Of a stretch of 5,067 bases of DNA, positions 1 to 5,067 are shown piece by piece. The position numbers were made by a program, and so were the translations under genes. This stretch comes from an uncultured bacterium (lineage in GTDB: Bacteria; Desulfobacterota; Desulfobulbia; Desulfobulbales; Desulfobulbaceae). Below the pieces are notes generated by a model, which did no database searches, was not told the DNA's origin, and worked only from the letters and a program-made list of their open reading frames with translations. Numbering within the stretch: position 1 is the first letter of the stretch; each line of letters begins with the position of its first letter. The stretch lies in NCBI GenBank assembly GCA_903842475.1, contig CAIMMA010000679.1, positions 1 through 5,067 on the forward strand, read 5' to 3'.

Positions 1-864
1 AACTGTGGCATAGATAAAGCTGAATCGAGCGACCATGTATACACCAGCGGTGACCATGGTCGCAGCATGGATGAGAGCGGAAACCGGGGTGGGGCCAGCC
101 ATGGCATCCGGTAGCCAGACATAAAGCGGGATCTGTGCCGATTTACCGGTAGCGCCAACAAAAAGCAGAAGACAGACGGTCAACGTAATGGCCGGAGTCA
201 GGTTGCCGGCATGGGCTTTGAGTGAGATAAAGTCAAACCCACTGGCACCAATCCCCCAGAACAGGAAGGCCATGCCCAGAACAAAACCGAGGTCGCCGAT
301 ACGGTTGACGATAAAGGCTTTGTTGCCGGCCAGGACATTGCTCCGGTCCTCGCTGTAGAAGCTGATCAGGAGATAGGAGCACAGGCCTACGCCCTCCCAA
401 CCGACAAACATAACCACCGGGCTGTCACCGAGGACCAGAACCAGCATGCTCCCGAGAAACAGGTTCATGTAGGCGAAAAATTTGCCGTAATTGCTATCAC
501 CGCTCATATAGCCGATCGAATAGACATGGATGAGCGAACCGATCAGGGTGACGAACAACAGCATGAGGCAGCTGAGCGGGTCGGCGAGAAATCCCATATC
601 AATATGGAGATCGCCGACGCTGAACCATACAAAAGCTTTGTGGGTCAGGGCGCGACCATCTACCGGCAGTGCTTTGAGGGCGACGAACACCTTGAGGGCG
701 AGGATAAACGAAAGCACCGGTCCGACACAGGCAAGGATACCGTACAATTTTTCAGAGATCTTGACTTTGCTTTTACTACTAAAAATGTGCAGCAGTCCGA
801 TGAATACCGCTCCCAGTAGTGGAAAAAGCGGAATCAGACCCAAATAATTTACACTTTGTCCCAT
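1..864 (-). CDS. nuoL: NADH-quinone oxidoreductase subunit L, N-terminal 288 residues (cut by window edge)
   Basis: NuoL is the distal antiporter-like membrane subunit of complex I and carries one of its proton channels. The minus frame starting at ATG 864-862 is open without a stop to base 1, giving 288 of the usual 600-plus residues; the rest lies beyond the left edge. The start is fixed by AAAGGG seven bases upstream and by the nuoK stop four bases before it. The protein begins MGQSVNYLGLIPLFPLLGAV and is a run of membrane helices. Landmark residues of the antiporter family are present: Glu157 in GWEGVG (E. coli NuoL Glu144), Asp191 in NRIGD (E. coli Asp178), Lys241 in GKSAQ (E. coli Lys229) and His266 in HAATM (E. 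coli His254). NuoM and NuoN share part of this pattern, but the position after nuoK and the motif spelling fit NuoL. It looks intact as far as it can be read. Confidence 0.96.
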   Translation of the reverse strand, partial: MGQSVNYLGLIPLFPLLGAVFIGLLHIFSSKSKVKISEKLYGILACVGPVLSFILALKVFVALKALPVDGRALTHKAFVWFSVGDLHIDMGFLADPLSCLMLLFVTLIGSLIHVYSIGYMSGDSNYGKFFAYMNLFLGSMLVLVLGDSPVVMFVGWEGVGLCSYLLISFYSEDRSNVLAGNKAFIVNRIGDLGFVLGMAFLFWGIGASGFDFISLKAHAGNLTPAITLTVCLLLFVGATGKSAQIPLYVWLPDAMAGPTPVSALIHAATMVTAGVYMVARFSFIYATV

Positions 865-880
865 GGAATCACCCTTTCAG
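865..880 (-). promoter_or_regulatory. nuoL ribosome binding site inside the nuoK end
   Basis: On the minus strand AAAGGG (877-872) lies seven bases before the nuoL ATG and overlaps the last codons of nuoK (its TGA is 871-869). This supports ATG 864 as the start and translational coupling of nuoK and nuoL. Confidence 0.75.
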
Positions 881-1165
881 CAGGCTGAATACGTTAGTAT
901 CAAGCTTGCTTTTATGTTTGTGCAGTAAAATCACAACGGCAAGAGCCAGTGCAGCTTCTGCGGCGGCTACTGCCATAACCATCATCGCGAGCACATGTCC
1001 ATCCATGCTTTGATGGAAGCGGGAAAATGCAATAAACGCCAGGTTAGCAGCATTGAGCATCAACTCGATGGACATAAAGACTGTGAAGACATTCCGTCGG
1101 GAAGTAACACCGACAATCCCAAGGCAAAAAAGAATAATACTGAGGAAGAGATAATTATGAATCAT
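869..1165 (-). CDS. nuoK: NADH-quinone oxidoreductase subunit K
   Basis: NuoK (mitochondrial ND4L) is a small membrane subunit in the proton-translocating region between NuoJ/NuoH and the antiporter-like subunits. The 98-residue product matches the usual length of about 100 and shows three hydrophobic helices, roughly residues 3-20, 27-48 and 58-82. Two buried glutamates typical of the family are visible: Glu34 in MSIELMLNAA (E. coli Glu36) and Glu70 in AAAEAALAL (E. coli Glu72). The cytoplasmic loop keeps the Arg23-Arg24-Asn25 triplet, matching the conserved loop arginines of E. coli NuoK. The ATG at 1165-1163 overlaps the nuoJ stop as ATGA, with a run of six G (1178-1173) seven bases upstream acting as a weak ribosome binding site. 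The stop is four bases before nuoL. Nothing about it is abnormal. Confidence 0.97.
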   Translation of the reverse strand: MIHNYLFLSIILFCLGIVGVTSRRNVFTVFMSIELMLNAANLAFIAFSRFHQSMDGHVLAMMVMAVAAAEAALALAVVILLHKHKSKLDTNVFSLLKG

Positions 1166-1671
1166 TTAACTGCCCCCCGTTTTCCAGCAAGGATGACCGC
1201 ACCAATCAAGGAAACCAGCAGCAGGATTGAGACAATTTCAAAGGGAACCAGCCAGTCTTTGAAAAGTAGTAAGCCAACCTGCTTGACACCACCAAAGTTG
1301 TTGCCAATTATCTCTGTGGAGCTCAATGGTAGTGTTTTGACAATCTTGACCAAAAACAACCCTATCGGGAAGACCGCTATTATACTTCCAAGAATGTATA
1401 ACAACTTGGTTTCCTCTTTAGGGAGATCGCTCGGCTGAATGTTTAAAAACATGATAATGAAGACAATGAGCGACATGATAGCCCCGGCGTACACGATCAA
1501 CTGCAGGGCAAAGATTAATTTGGCGGAGAGCAGTGCATAGAGTCCCGCCAAAGAAATCAACGTGACAACAAAGCTCATGGCTCCGTTCATTGGATGTCGA
1601 AACAGTATCAGTCCGGCTGCTCCAAGCACAGCGAGTACTGCAAATCCTAAAAATAGCCCGTCGGCAAACAT
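1162..1671 (-). CDS. nuoJ: NADH-quinone oxidoreductase subunit J
   Basis: NuoJ (mitochondrial ND6) is a membrane subunit beside NuoH and NuoK that takes part in coupling quinone reduction to proton pumping. From ATG 1671 the product is 169 residues with five hydrophobic helices, about 5-24, 30-48, 53-76, 90-112 and 142-163. The third helix carries the family signature LIVYAGAIMSLIVFIIMFLN (residues 59-78), and the last has the usual PFEIVSILLLVSLIGAVIL. A longer reading from GTG 1716 adds 15 residues and overlaps nuoI by 41 bases. I prefer ATG 1671 because the extra residues are polar and not NuoJ-like, because the protein from MFADGLFLGF starts as the family does, and because AAAGGGGG lies ahead of it. 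The stop overlaps the nuoK start in ATGA. E. coli NuoJ is slightly longer at 184 residues. Confidence 0.96.
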   Translation of the reverse strand: MFADGLFLGFAVLAVLGAAGLILFRHPMNGAMSFVVTLISLAGLYALLSAKLIFALQLIVYAGAIMSLIVFIIMFLNIQPSDLPKEETKLLYILGSIIAVFPIGLFLVKIVKTLPLSSTEIIGNNFGGVKQVGLLLFKDWLVPFEIVSILLLVSLIGAVILAGKRGAVK

Positions 1672-1690
1672 GATATCAAGCGCCCCCTTT
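1672..1690 (-). promoter_or_regulatory. nuoJ ribosome binding site inside the nuoI end
   Basis: Reading the minus strand, AAAGGGGG (1690-1683) is followed by 11 bases containing the nuoI TGA (1678-1676) and then the nuoJ ATG. The spacing is on the long side, but no better site serves the alternative GTG at 1716, so this decides the start of nuoJ. Confidence 0.65.
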
Positions 1691-2200
1691 ATTATACTCT
1701 TCTTCGGTAAATGCACCTTTGGTAGCCAGCAGATCGCTCATCGTCAGGACAAAAGGCTTCCGCTCGGTCCCGGTGACTGAAAATATTCCGGTATCCATGC
1801 GAATGGCTTCCATCGGGCAGGCCTCAACACAGTAGCCGCAATAAATACACTCAAGCAGGTCGATTTCGAACTTGATTGGTCTCTTTTCGGTTCGACCGTC
1901 AGTCCTTTCGTCGGCTACGATGGAAATGCATTTGGCCGGGCAGTTGGTCTGACACATGAAGCAGGCGACACATTTCATGCTGCCGTCCTCATGCGTGGTC
2001 AAACGATGCCGTCCACGCCAACGTACCGGAATTTCCGGTTGTACTTCCGGGTAGTGCCTGACTAACAATTTTGAGTTATCGAGAAGATTGGTGATAAAAT
2101 GACCCAAGGTCACCGCCATCCCTTTGAAAACCTCGATCAGGTAAAGACGTTGATACAAGTCTTTCCCCTGACGTTCCATAATTTTAATTTTTACACTCAT
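1676..2200 (-). CDS. nuoI: NADH-quinone oxidoreductase subunit I, 2x[4Fe-4S] ferredoxin-like protein
   Basis: NuoI (mitochondrial TYKY/NDUFS8) sits at the base of the peripheral arm on NuoH and passes electrons from NuoG through clusters N6a and N6b toward N2 in NuoB. The product is 174 residues, within the usual bacterial range. Both ferredoxin motifs are complete: Cys77, Cys80, Cys83 and Cys87 (CVACFMCQTNCP), then Cys118, Cys121, Cys124 and Cys128 (CIYCGYCVEACP). In two-cluster ferredoxins the fourth cysteine of each motif binds the other cluster. An extra Cys91 follows the first motif, as in E. coli. The N-terminal part, residues 14-42, looks amphipathic and would lie on the membrane. The frame can be extended to a TTG at 2284 inside nuoH, but ATG 2200 has a strong AGGAG five bases upstream and gives the normal N terminus. 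nuoH ends 11 bases upstream and nuoJ starts four bases downstream. Confidence 0.97.
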   Translation of the reverse strand: MSVKIKIMERQGKDLYQRLYLIEVFKGMAVTLGHFITNLLDNSKLLVRHYPEVQPEIPVRWRGRHRLTTHEDGSMKCVACFMCQTNCPAKCISIVADERTDGRTEKRPIKFEIDLLECIYCGYCVEACPMEAIRMDTGIFSVTGTERKPFVLTMSDLLATKGAFTEEEYNKGGA

Positions 2201-2211
2201 GCCAGCTCCTA
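2201..2211 (-). promoter_or_regulatory. nuoI ribosome binding site in the nuoH-nuoI gap
   Basis: The 11-base gap between the nuoH TAA and the nuoI ATG contains AGGAG at 2210-2206, five bases before the ATG at 2200. It is the best Shine-Dalgarno match in the window and rules against the upstream TTG start for nuoI. Confidence 0.85.
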
Positions 2212-3498
2212 TTAACCCAATGCGACAACGATTGCACTCGTGACAAAAATGTTCAGCAGCGAAAGGGGCAGCAGGATCTGCCAACCCAATTTTTGCAGCT
2301 GATCATAACGAAATCGAGGTAAGGTCCAACGAACCCAGACATAGACAAAACACATCAGGGTAGTCTTCACCAGAAAGGTAACAATCTGTAAAATGGTGAC
2401 CAGAACCCGGTCAGCAACGCCGCCGGAAACGGTGATCAAATAGATGAAGAGGACGATCTCCAAAGCGATAACCAAGCCCCAAATACCTTTGATATACACC
2501 TGGGCCTCTTTGACTCTGGGGTCATCGACCCGCTCATAATGGCTTTTGTTGTTTTTGGCTATCCACATGGTGAACAATTTAGCGAACGCCGGTATGAGCA
2601 GCATGAGCAGCACGGCAACTGGACGGGCAAAATTCACCAGGGTTTCAGTAGAAAACCAGGGGATCTGAAACCCGCCGAAATAAAGGGTGACGATCAGGGC
2701 ACTGGAGGTGAACATGGCTACATATTCCCCCATAAAGAACATGCCGAATTTCATGGAACTGTATTCAACATGGAAGCCTGCAACCAATTCGCTCTCACCT
2801 TCGGCAAGATCAAAAGGCGTACGGTTGGTTTCGGCAAAGGCGGCGATAATAAAAATGATCGCTCCCAAGGGTTGCAAAACCACACCCCACATGGGGATAA
2901 ACCCGAACAGCAGTTGCCCCTGAAATTGGGCGATTTCCGTTAAGTTAACGGTCCCGTAGACGACCAACGCGCTGATGATTGCCAACCCCATGGGGATCTC
3001 GTAACTGATGACCTGTGCTGCGGCGCGCAAGCCTCCTAACACCCCGTATTTATTATGAGAGGACCAACCAGCGAGGATAATGCCGTATACGCCGAATCCT
3101 GCAAGAGCCAAAAACCACAGGATACCCAGATCGGTCGGGATGCCCTGCATGAGATACTGTTTGCCGTTGATGACCAGTGCATCTGCAAAAGGAACAGCGG
3201 CAAAGGAAACTAAAGCAATGACAAATACGATCACCGGAGCAAGAACAAAATAAAATTTTTGTTTGATATGCCCGGGAATGACATCTTCCTTAGTGATGAG
3301 CTTAATCGCATCGGCGAGATTCTGAACCAGCCCCCCGGCCCTAAAACCGAAAATGTTGGCCCGGTTAGGTCCCGACCGATCTTGAATAAATGCGCACCCA
3401 CGTCGTTCCATCCAGACACAGACGGCAATGAAGCAGAGCGGTACAAACGCTGCAAATGCAACTCTGAAAACAAGCAGTAAGATATCAAGCTGCGACAT
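2212..3498 (-). CDS. nuoH: NADH-quinone oxidoreductase subunit H, enlarged by an internal insertion
   Basis: NuoH (mitochondrial ND1) is the membrane subunit under the peripheral arm. It helps form the quinone chamber and the acidic path that couples it to proton pumping. Family signatures are clear: ERRGCAFIQDRSGPNRA (residues 31-47), KEDVIP (70-75), GWSSHNKYGVLGGLRAAAQ (144-162) followed by SYE with Glu167, NRTPFDLAEGESELVAGFHV (225-244) with its glutamates, EYSSMKFGMFFMGEY (245-259), and PRFRYDQ (394-400). The 428 residues exceed the usual 325-350. The excess is about 90 residues (about 281-371) between the GGFQ end of conserved helix 6 and helix 7 (about 373-391), with two further predicted membrane helices. 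The frame is uninterrupted, so this is an insertion and not a frameshift. ATG 3498 overlaps the end of nuoG by 14 bases and has AGAGG six bases upstream. Function as a NuoH is near certain; the role of the insert is unknown. Confidence 0.97.
   Translation of the reverse strand: MSQLDILLLVFRVAFAAFVPLCFIAVCVWMERRGCAFIQDRSGPNRANIFGFRAGGLVQNLADAIKLITKEDVIPGHIKQKFYFVLAPVIVFVIALVSFAAVPFADALVINGKQYLMQGIPTDLGILWFLALAGFGVYGIILAGWSSHNKYGVLGGLRAAAQVISYEIPMGLAIISALVVYGTVNLTEIAQFQGQLLFGFIPMWGVVLQPLGAIIFIIAAFAETNRTPFDLAEGESELVAGFHVEYSSMKFGMFFMGEYVAMFTSSALIVTLYFGGFQIPWFSTETLVNFARPVAVLLMLLIPAFAKLFTMWIAKNNKSHYERVDDPRVKEAQVYIKGIWGLVIALEIVLFIYLITVSGGVADRVLVTILQIVTFLVKTTLMCFVYVWVRWTLPRFRYDQLQKLGWQILLPLSLLNIFVTSAIVVALG
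2386..2658 (-). other. NuoH insertion segment with two predicted extra membrane helices
   Basis: This is codons 281-371 of nuoH, approximate at both ends. In E. coli NuoH only about five residues separate the GGWQGP that ends helix 6 from the next helix. Here the stretch holds a hydrophobic segment at about 292-313, a polar stretch at about 314-333 rich in both basic and acidic residues (AKNNKSHYERVDDPRVKEAQ), a second hydrophobic segment at about 337-358, and a short linker. With the known NuoH topology the insert would leave and re-enter the periplasmic face, placing the polar loop in the cytoplasm. That keeps downstream topology unchanged and agrees with the positive-inside rule. I do not recognise a domain in it. 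Confidence 0.8.
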
Positions 3499-5047
3499 TT
3501 GAGACCTCTTTATCGGTTAATGCTATTCCTTCGGAGGGAATATGCTTTAAGTCAATGTTGTTCAAAGCAGCTATGGTTGCCGACAAGTCGGTCAACACCT
3601 CTTCGCGATTCTTGAATTCTCCGCCAAGCAAAGTAATGACCTGCAGGAGATCAATAGCCGGCTCATTTTTAATAACCGCGGCCTTGTATTGCTGCAGGAT
3701 ATTATCAACATTGATGACTATGCCGGAATCTTCACTAAAAGCAGACACCGGAAGGATAATCGAGGCGTTCTCGGCGAGTCCGTCCTTGTAGCTGCCGATG
3801 TACACGATCTTGGTTTTATCCTGAATTTGGGAAATGTCTGAGTCGCCCAAAGAACGATGGAGATCGTTCTGGAAACTAATCAGCAGGTCGGCACCTGCCA
3901 GGGCTGCTTCAAAACCGGATTTCGAGTTTTCTATGCCAAGAAGCGTAAATGCGGCTCTATTAGCGGACTTATCGTCCTGAATGATGAACGCATCACCATC
4001 GCCGGCATTAATATAACCGTCGCTAAATCCGGAAACCACCGCATTGTTGGCAGCAGCCAATTTATTTACGGCCTGAAGCTGTTCCAGTGAACAATTCGGA
4101 GAGACCAGCATGACGATTTTGCTCGCCTGACTGAGAGCGCGACGAATGTTTTCAATTGCTTCGTTGTCGCTTGTCTCTTTCCCGGAGATCTTTGCGGTAG
4201 TAATACGATTACCGTTTTCATTTTTATAGGTCATTCGGCCAGCATCGCACATGAAATAGCCATTAACCTGCTGATTCAGCCGAGGTCTGAATCTATAGAT
4301 AATATCATCTTGATATTTTTCTTTATTATGATCGATATAGATATTACAGCCCTTGCTGCAACCCTGACAGATACTTTCGCTCTTCGTCAGAAACCAGGCC
4401 CGCTGTTTGAAACGAAAATCTTTGCTGGTCATAGCTCCCACCGGACAAAGATCGACCACATTCAAGGCATAGCGGTTGGCCAGCGGACGTCCGGGGAAGG
4501 TAGTGACCCGTGCATAATCTGTTCGATTGACGATGCCCAGCTCCCCGGTCTTGGTGATCAAACGGGTGAAACGAACGCAGCGGGCGCACAGGATGCAGCG
4601 TTCCTGATCGTGGACCACCCCGGCGCCGAAATCCATGTGTTTCGCCTTGGCAACCGGCGGCACGGTCATCCGGCTCTTCTGGCCGTCATATTCCATGTAG
4701 TAGTCCTGCAGCTTGCACTCTCCAGCCTGATCACAAATGGGGCAATCGATCGGATGGTTGATCAATTCCAGCTCCATGATATCGCGCTGGATCTTTTTGA
4801 TCTTGTCTGTGTCCAATTGGACTTTCATACCTGCGACGGCAGGAGTTTTACATGCCGGCACCAGAGGAGGTCGGCCATCTTCGATCCCTACCAGACACAT
4901 GCGGCAGTTGCCATCGGCCCCAAGGGCCGGATGGTAGCAAAGATGCGGAATCTCAATGCCGACAGCGCCAATAGCGTCGATCAGATTTTTACCCGATTCA
5001 ACCTCTACTTCCTGTCCATTAACAAACAGTTTTACCTTCTCAGCCAT
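3485..5047 (-). CDS. nuoG: NADH-quinone oxidoreductase subunit G, short form with N7-type cluster
   Basis: NuoG (mitochondrial 75-kDa/NDUFS1) is the peripheral-arm subunit that relays electrons from NuoF to NuoI. Ligand sets are visible in order: [2Fe-2S] N1b at Cys37, Cys48, Cys51 and Cys66; N5 at His98, Cys102, Cys105 and Cys111; N4 at Cys151, Cys154, Cys157 and Cys201; and an N7-type set at Cys227, Cys230, Cys234 and Cys267 (ICQGCSKGC, then YFMCDAGR), as in E. coli and Thermus. Residues about 280-520 are a shrunken molybdopterin-oxidoreductase-like domain. A segment near 429-447 (ASIILPVSAFSEDSGIVIN) still resembles the family's ADVVLP...GT..N motif. At 520 residues it is much shorter than E. 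coli (908) or Thermus (about 780). The stop overlaps the nuoH start by 14 bases, so the short end is genuine in this operon and not an assembly break. ATG 5047 has AAGGG five bases upstream. Confidence 0.97.
   Translation of the reverse strand: MAEKVKLFVNGQEVEVESGKNLIDAIGAVGIEIPHLCYHPALGADGNCRMCLVGIEDGRPPLVPACKTPAVAGMKVQLDTDKIKKIQRDIMELELINHPIDCPICDQAGECKLQDYYMEYDGQKSRMTVPPVAKAKHMDFGAGVVHDQERCILCARCVRFTRLITKTGELGIVNRTDYARVTTFPGRPLANRYALNVVDLCPVGAMTSKDFRFKQRAWFLTKSESICQGCSKGCNIYIDHNKEKYQDDIIYRFRPRLNQQVNGYFMCDAGRMTYKNENGNRITTAKISGKETSDNEAIENIRRALSQASKIVMLVSPNCSLEQLQAVNKLAAANNAVVSGFSDGYINAGDGDAFIIQDDKSANRAAFTLLGIENSKSGFEAALAGADLLISFQNDLHRSLGDSDISQIQDKTKIVYIGSYKDGLAENASIILPVSAFSEDSGIVINVDNILQQYKAAVIKNEPAIDLLQVITLLGGEFKNREEVLTDLSATIAALNNIDLKHIPSEGIALTDKEVSNVAA
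3499..3510 (-). promoter_or_regulatory. nuoH ribosome binding site inside nuoG
   Basis: AGAGG (3509-3505, minus strand) lies six bases before the nuoH ATG and within the last codons of nuoG. Together with the 14-base overlap it supports coupled translation of nuoG and nuoH and fixes ATG 3498 as the start. Confidence 0.75.
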
Positions 5048-5067
5048 GGTAACCCTTATCCCCGTTA
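5048..5067 (-). promoter_or_regulatory. nuoG ribosome binding site and possible upstream stop codon
   Basis: The last 20 bases read on the minus strand as TAACGGGGATAAGGGTTACC directly before the nuoG ATG. AAGGG (5057-5053) is five bases from the start and is a credible Shine-Dalgarno site. The TAA at 5067-5065 could be the stop of the preceding gene, expected to be nuoF by nuo gene order, but the window ends there and this cannot be tested from the sequence given. Confidence 0.6.

Noticed and set aside
526..847. Two open plus-strand frames of 97 and 105 codons
   Set aside because: They lie antisense to nuoL, have no recognisable protein character or ribosome binding site, and the nuoL reading on the minus strand is unmistakable.
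995..1438. A 147-codon plus-strand open frame across nuoK and nuoJ
   Set aside because: It is the shadow of two clearly conserved genes on the other strand; its translation is low-complexity and matches nothing I know.
1672..1681. The 10-mer GATATCAAGC occurs here and at 3481-3490, both at stop codons (nuoI and nuoG end in GCT TGA)
   Set aside because: About a dozen repeated 10-mers are expected by chance in a window this size, and the match does not extend beyond 10 bases.
1672..1716. Longer nuoJ from GTG 1716
   Set aside because: It adds a polar 15-residue extension and a 41-base overlap with nuoI; ATG 1671 gives a normal NuoJ start with a purine-rich site ahead.
2201..2284. Longer nuoI from TTG 2284
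   Set aside because: It would add 28 residues inside the nuoH reading frame, unlike any NuoI N terminus, while ATG 2200 has a strong AGGAG site.
2386..2658. Possibility that the long NuoH is a frameshift or a gene fusion artefact
   Set aside because: The reading frame is continuous, with conserved NuoH sequence in the same frame before and after, and the extra codons encode membrane-like protein similar in style to the rest.
2539..2943. A 134-codon plus-strand open frame antisense to nuoH, covering part of the unusual insertion
   Set aside because: The composition is polar and gene-unlike, and the minus-strand frame carries conserved NuoH motifs throughout, so the insertion is not an antisense gene effect.
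3851..3870. Perfect 8-bp inverted repeat with a 4-base loop (AGAACGAT ... ATCGTTCT)
   Set aside because: It lies within nuoG codons for NDLHRS, is not followed by a T-run in either direction, and a hairpin of this size is not surprising by chance in 5 kb. It is not a terminator or operator that I can support.

Overview
The window is a gene-dense stretch of one bacterial operon, read entirely from the minus strand. It encodes part of respiratory complex I (NDH-1, proton-pumping NADH:quinone oxidoreductase). In transcription order, from high to low coordinates, the genes are nuoG, nuoH, nuoI, nuoJ, nuoK and the first 288 codons of nuoL, which runs off the left edge at base 1. This is the canonical bacterial nuo order. 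The right edge holds only the nuoG ribosome binding site and a TAA that could be the stop of a preceding gene, by operon convention nuoF. No RNA genes, mobile elements, CRISPR arrays or long intergenic regions were seen. Every stretch beyond a few bases is coding.

Layout: nuoG 3485-5047, nuoH 2212-3498, nuoI 1676-2200, nuoJ 1162-1671, nuoK 869-1165, nuoL <1-864. The junctions are very tight: G/H overlap by 14 nt, H/I are 11 nt apart, I/J 4 nt apart, J/K overlap in ATGA, and K/L are 4 nt apart. Each start has a purine-rich ribosome binding site, mostly inside the preceding gene, so one polycistronic mRNA with coupled translation is likely. No internal promoter or terminator was recognised.

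How the parts work together: NuoG and NuoI carry the iron-sulfur chain in the peripheral arm (N1b, N5, N4 and an N7-type site in NuoG; N6a and N6b in NuoI). NuoH forms the quinone pocket floor and the entry to the proton channels. NuoJ and NuoK link it to the antiporter-like subunits, of which NuoL is the distal one. All key iron-sulfur ligands and membrane charged residues that can be checked are present, so the complex looks functional.

Two subunits have unusual sizes. NuoH is 428 residues instead of about 325-350, because of an in-frame insertion of about 90 residues with two predicted membrane helices between its sixth and seventh conserved helices. NuoG is only 520 residues, well short of the roughly 680-910 of familiar homologues, because its C-terminal molybdopterin-oxidoreductase-like domain is reduced, yet it keeps the four N7 cysteines. 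The host is a bacterium of moderate G+C content. The sequence style loosely suggests an anaerobic deltaproteobacterium (Desulfuromonadales-like), but this is a low-confidence guess and nothing in the window proves it. Apart from these two subunit variants, I see no new system here.
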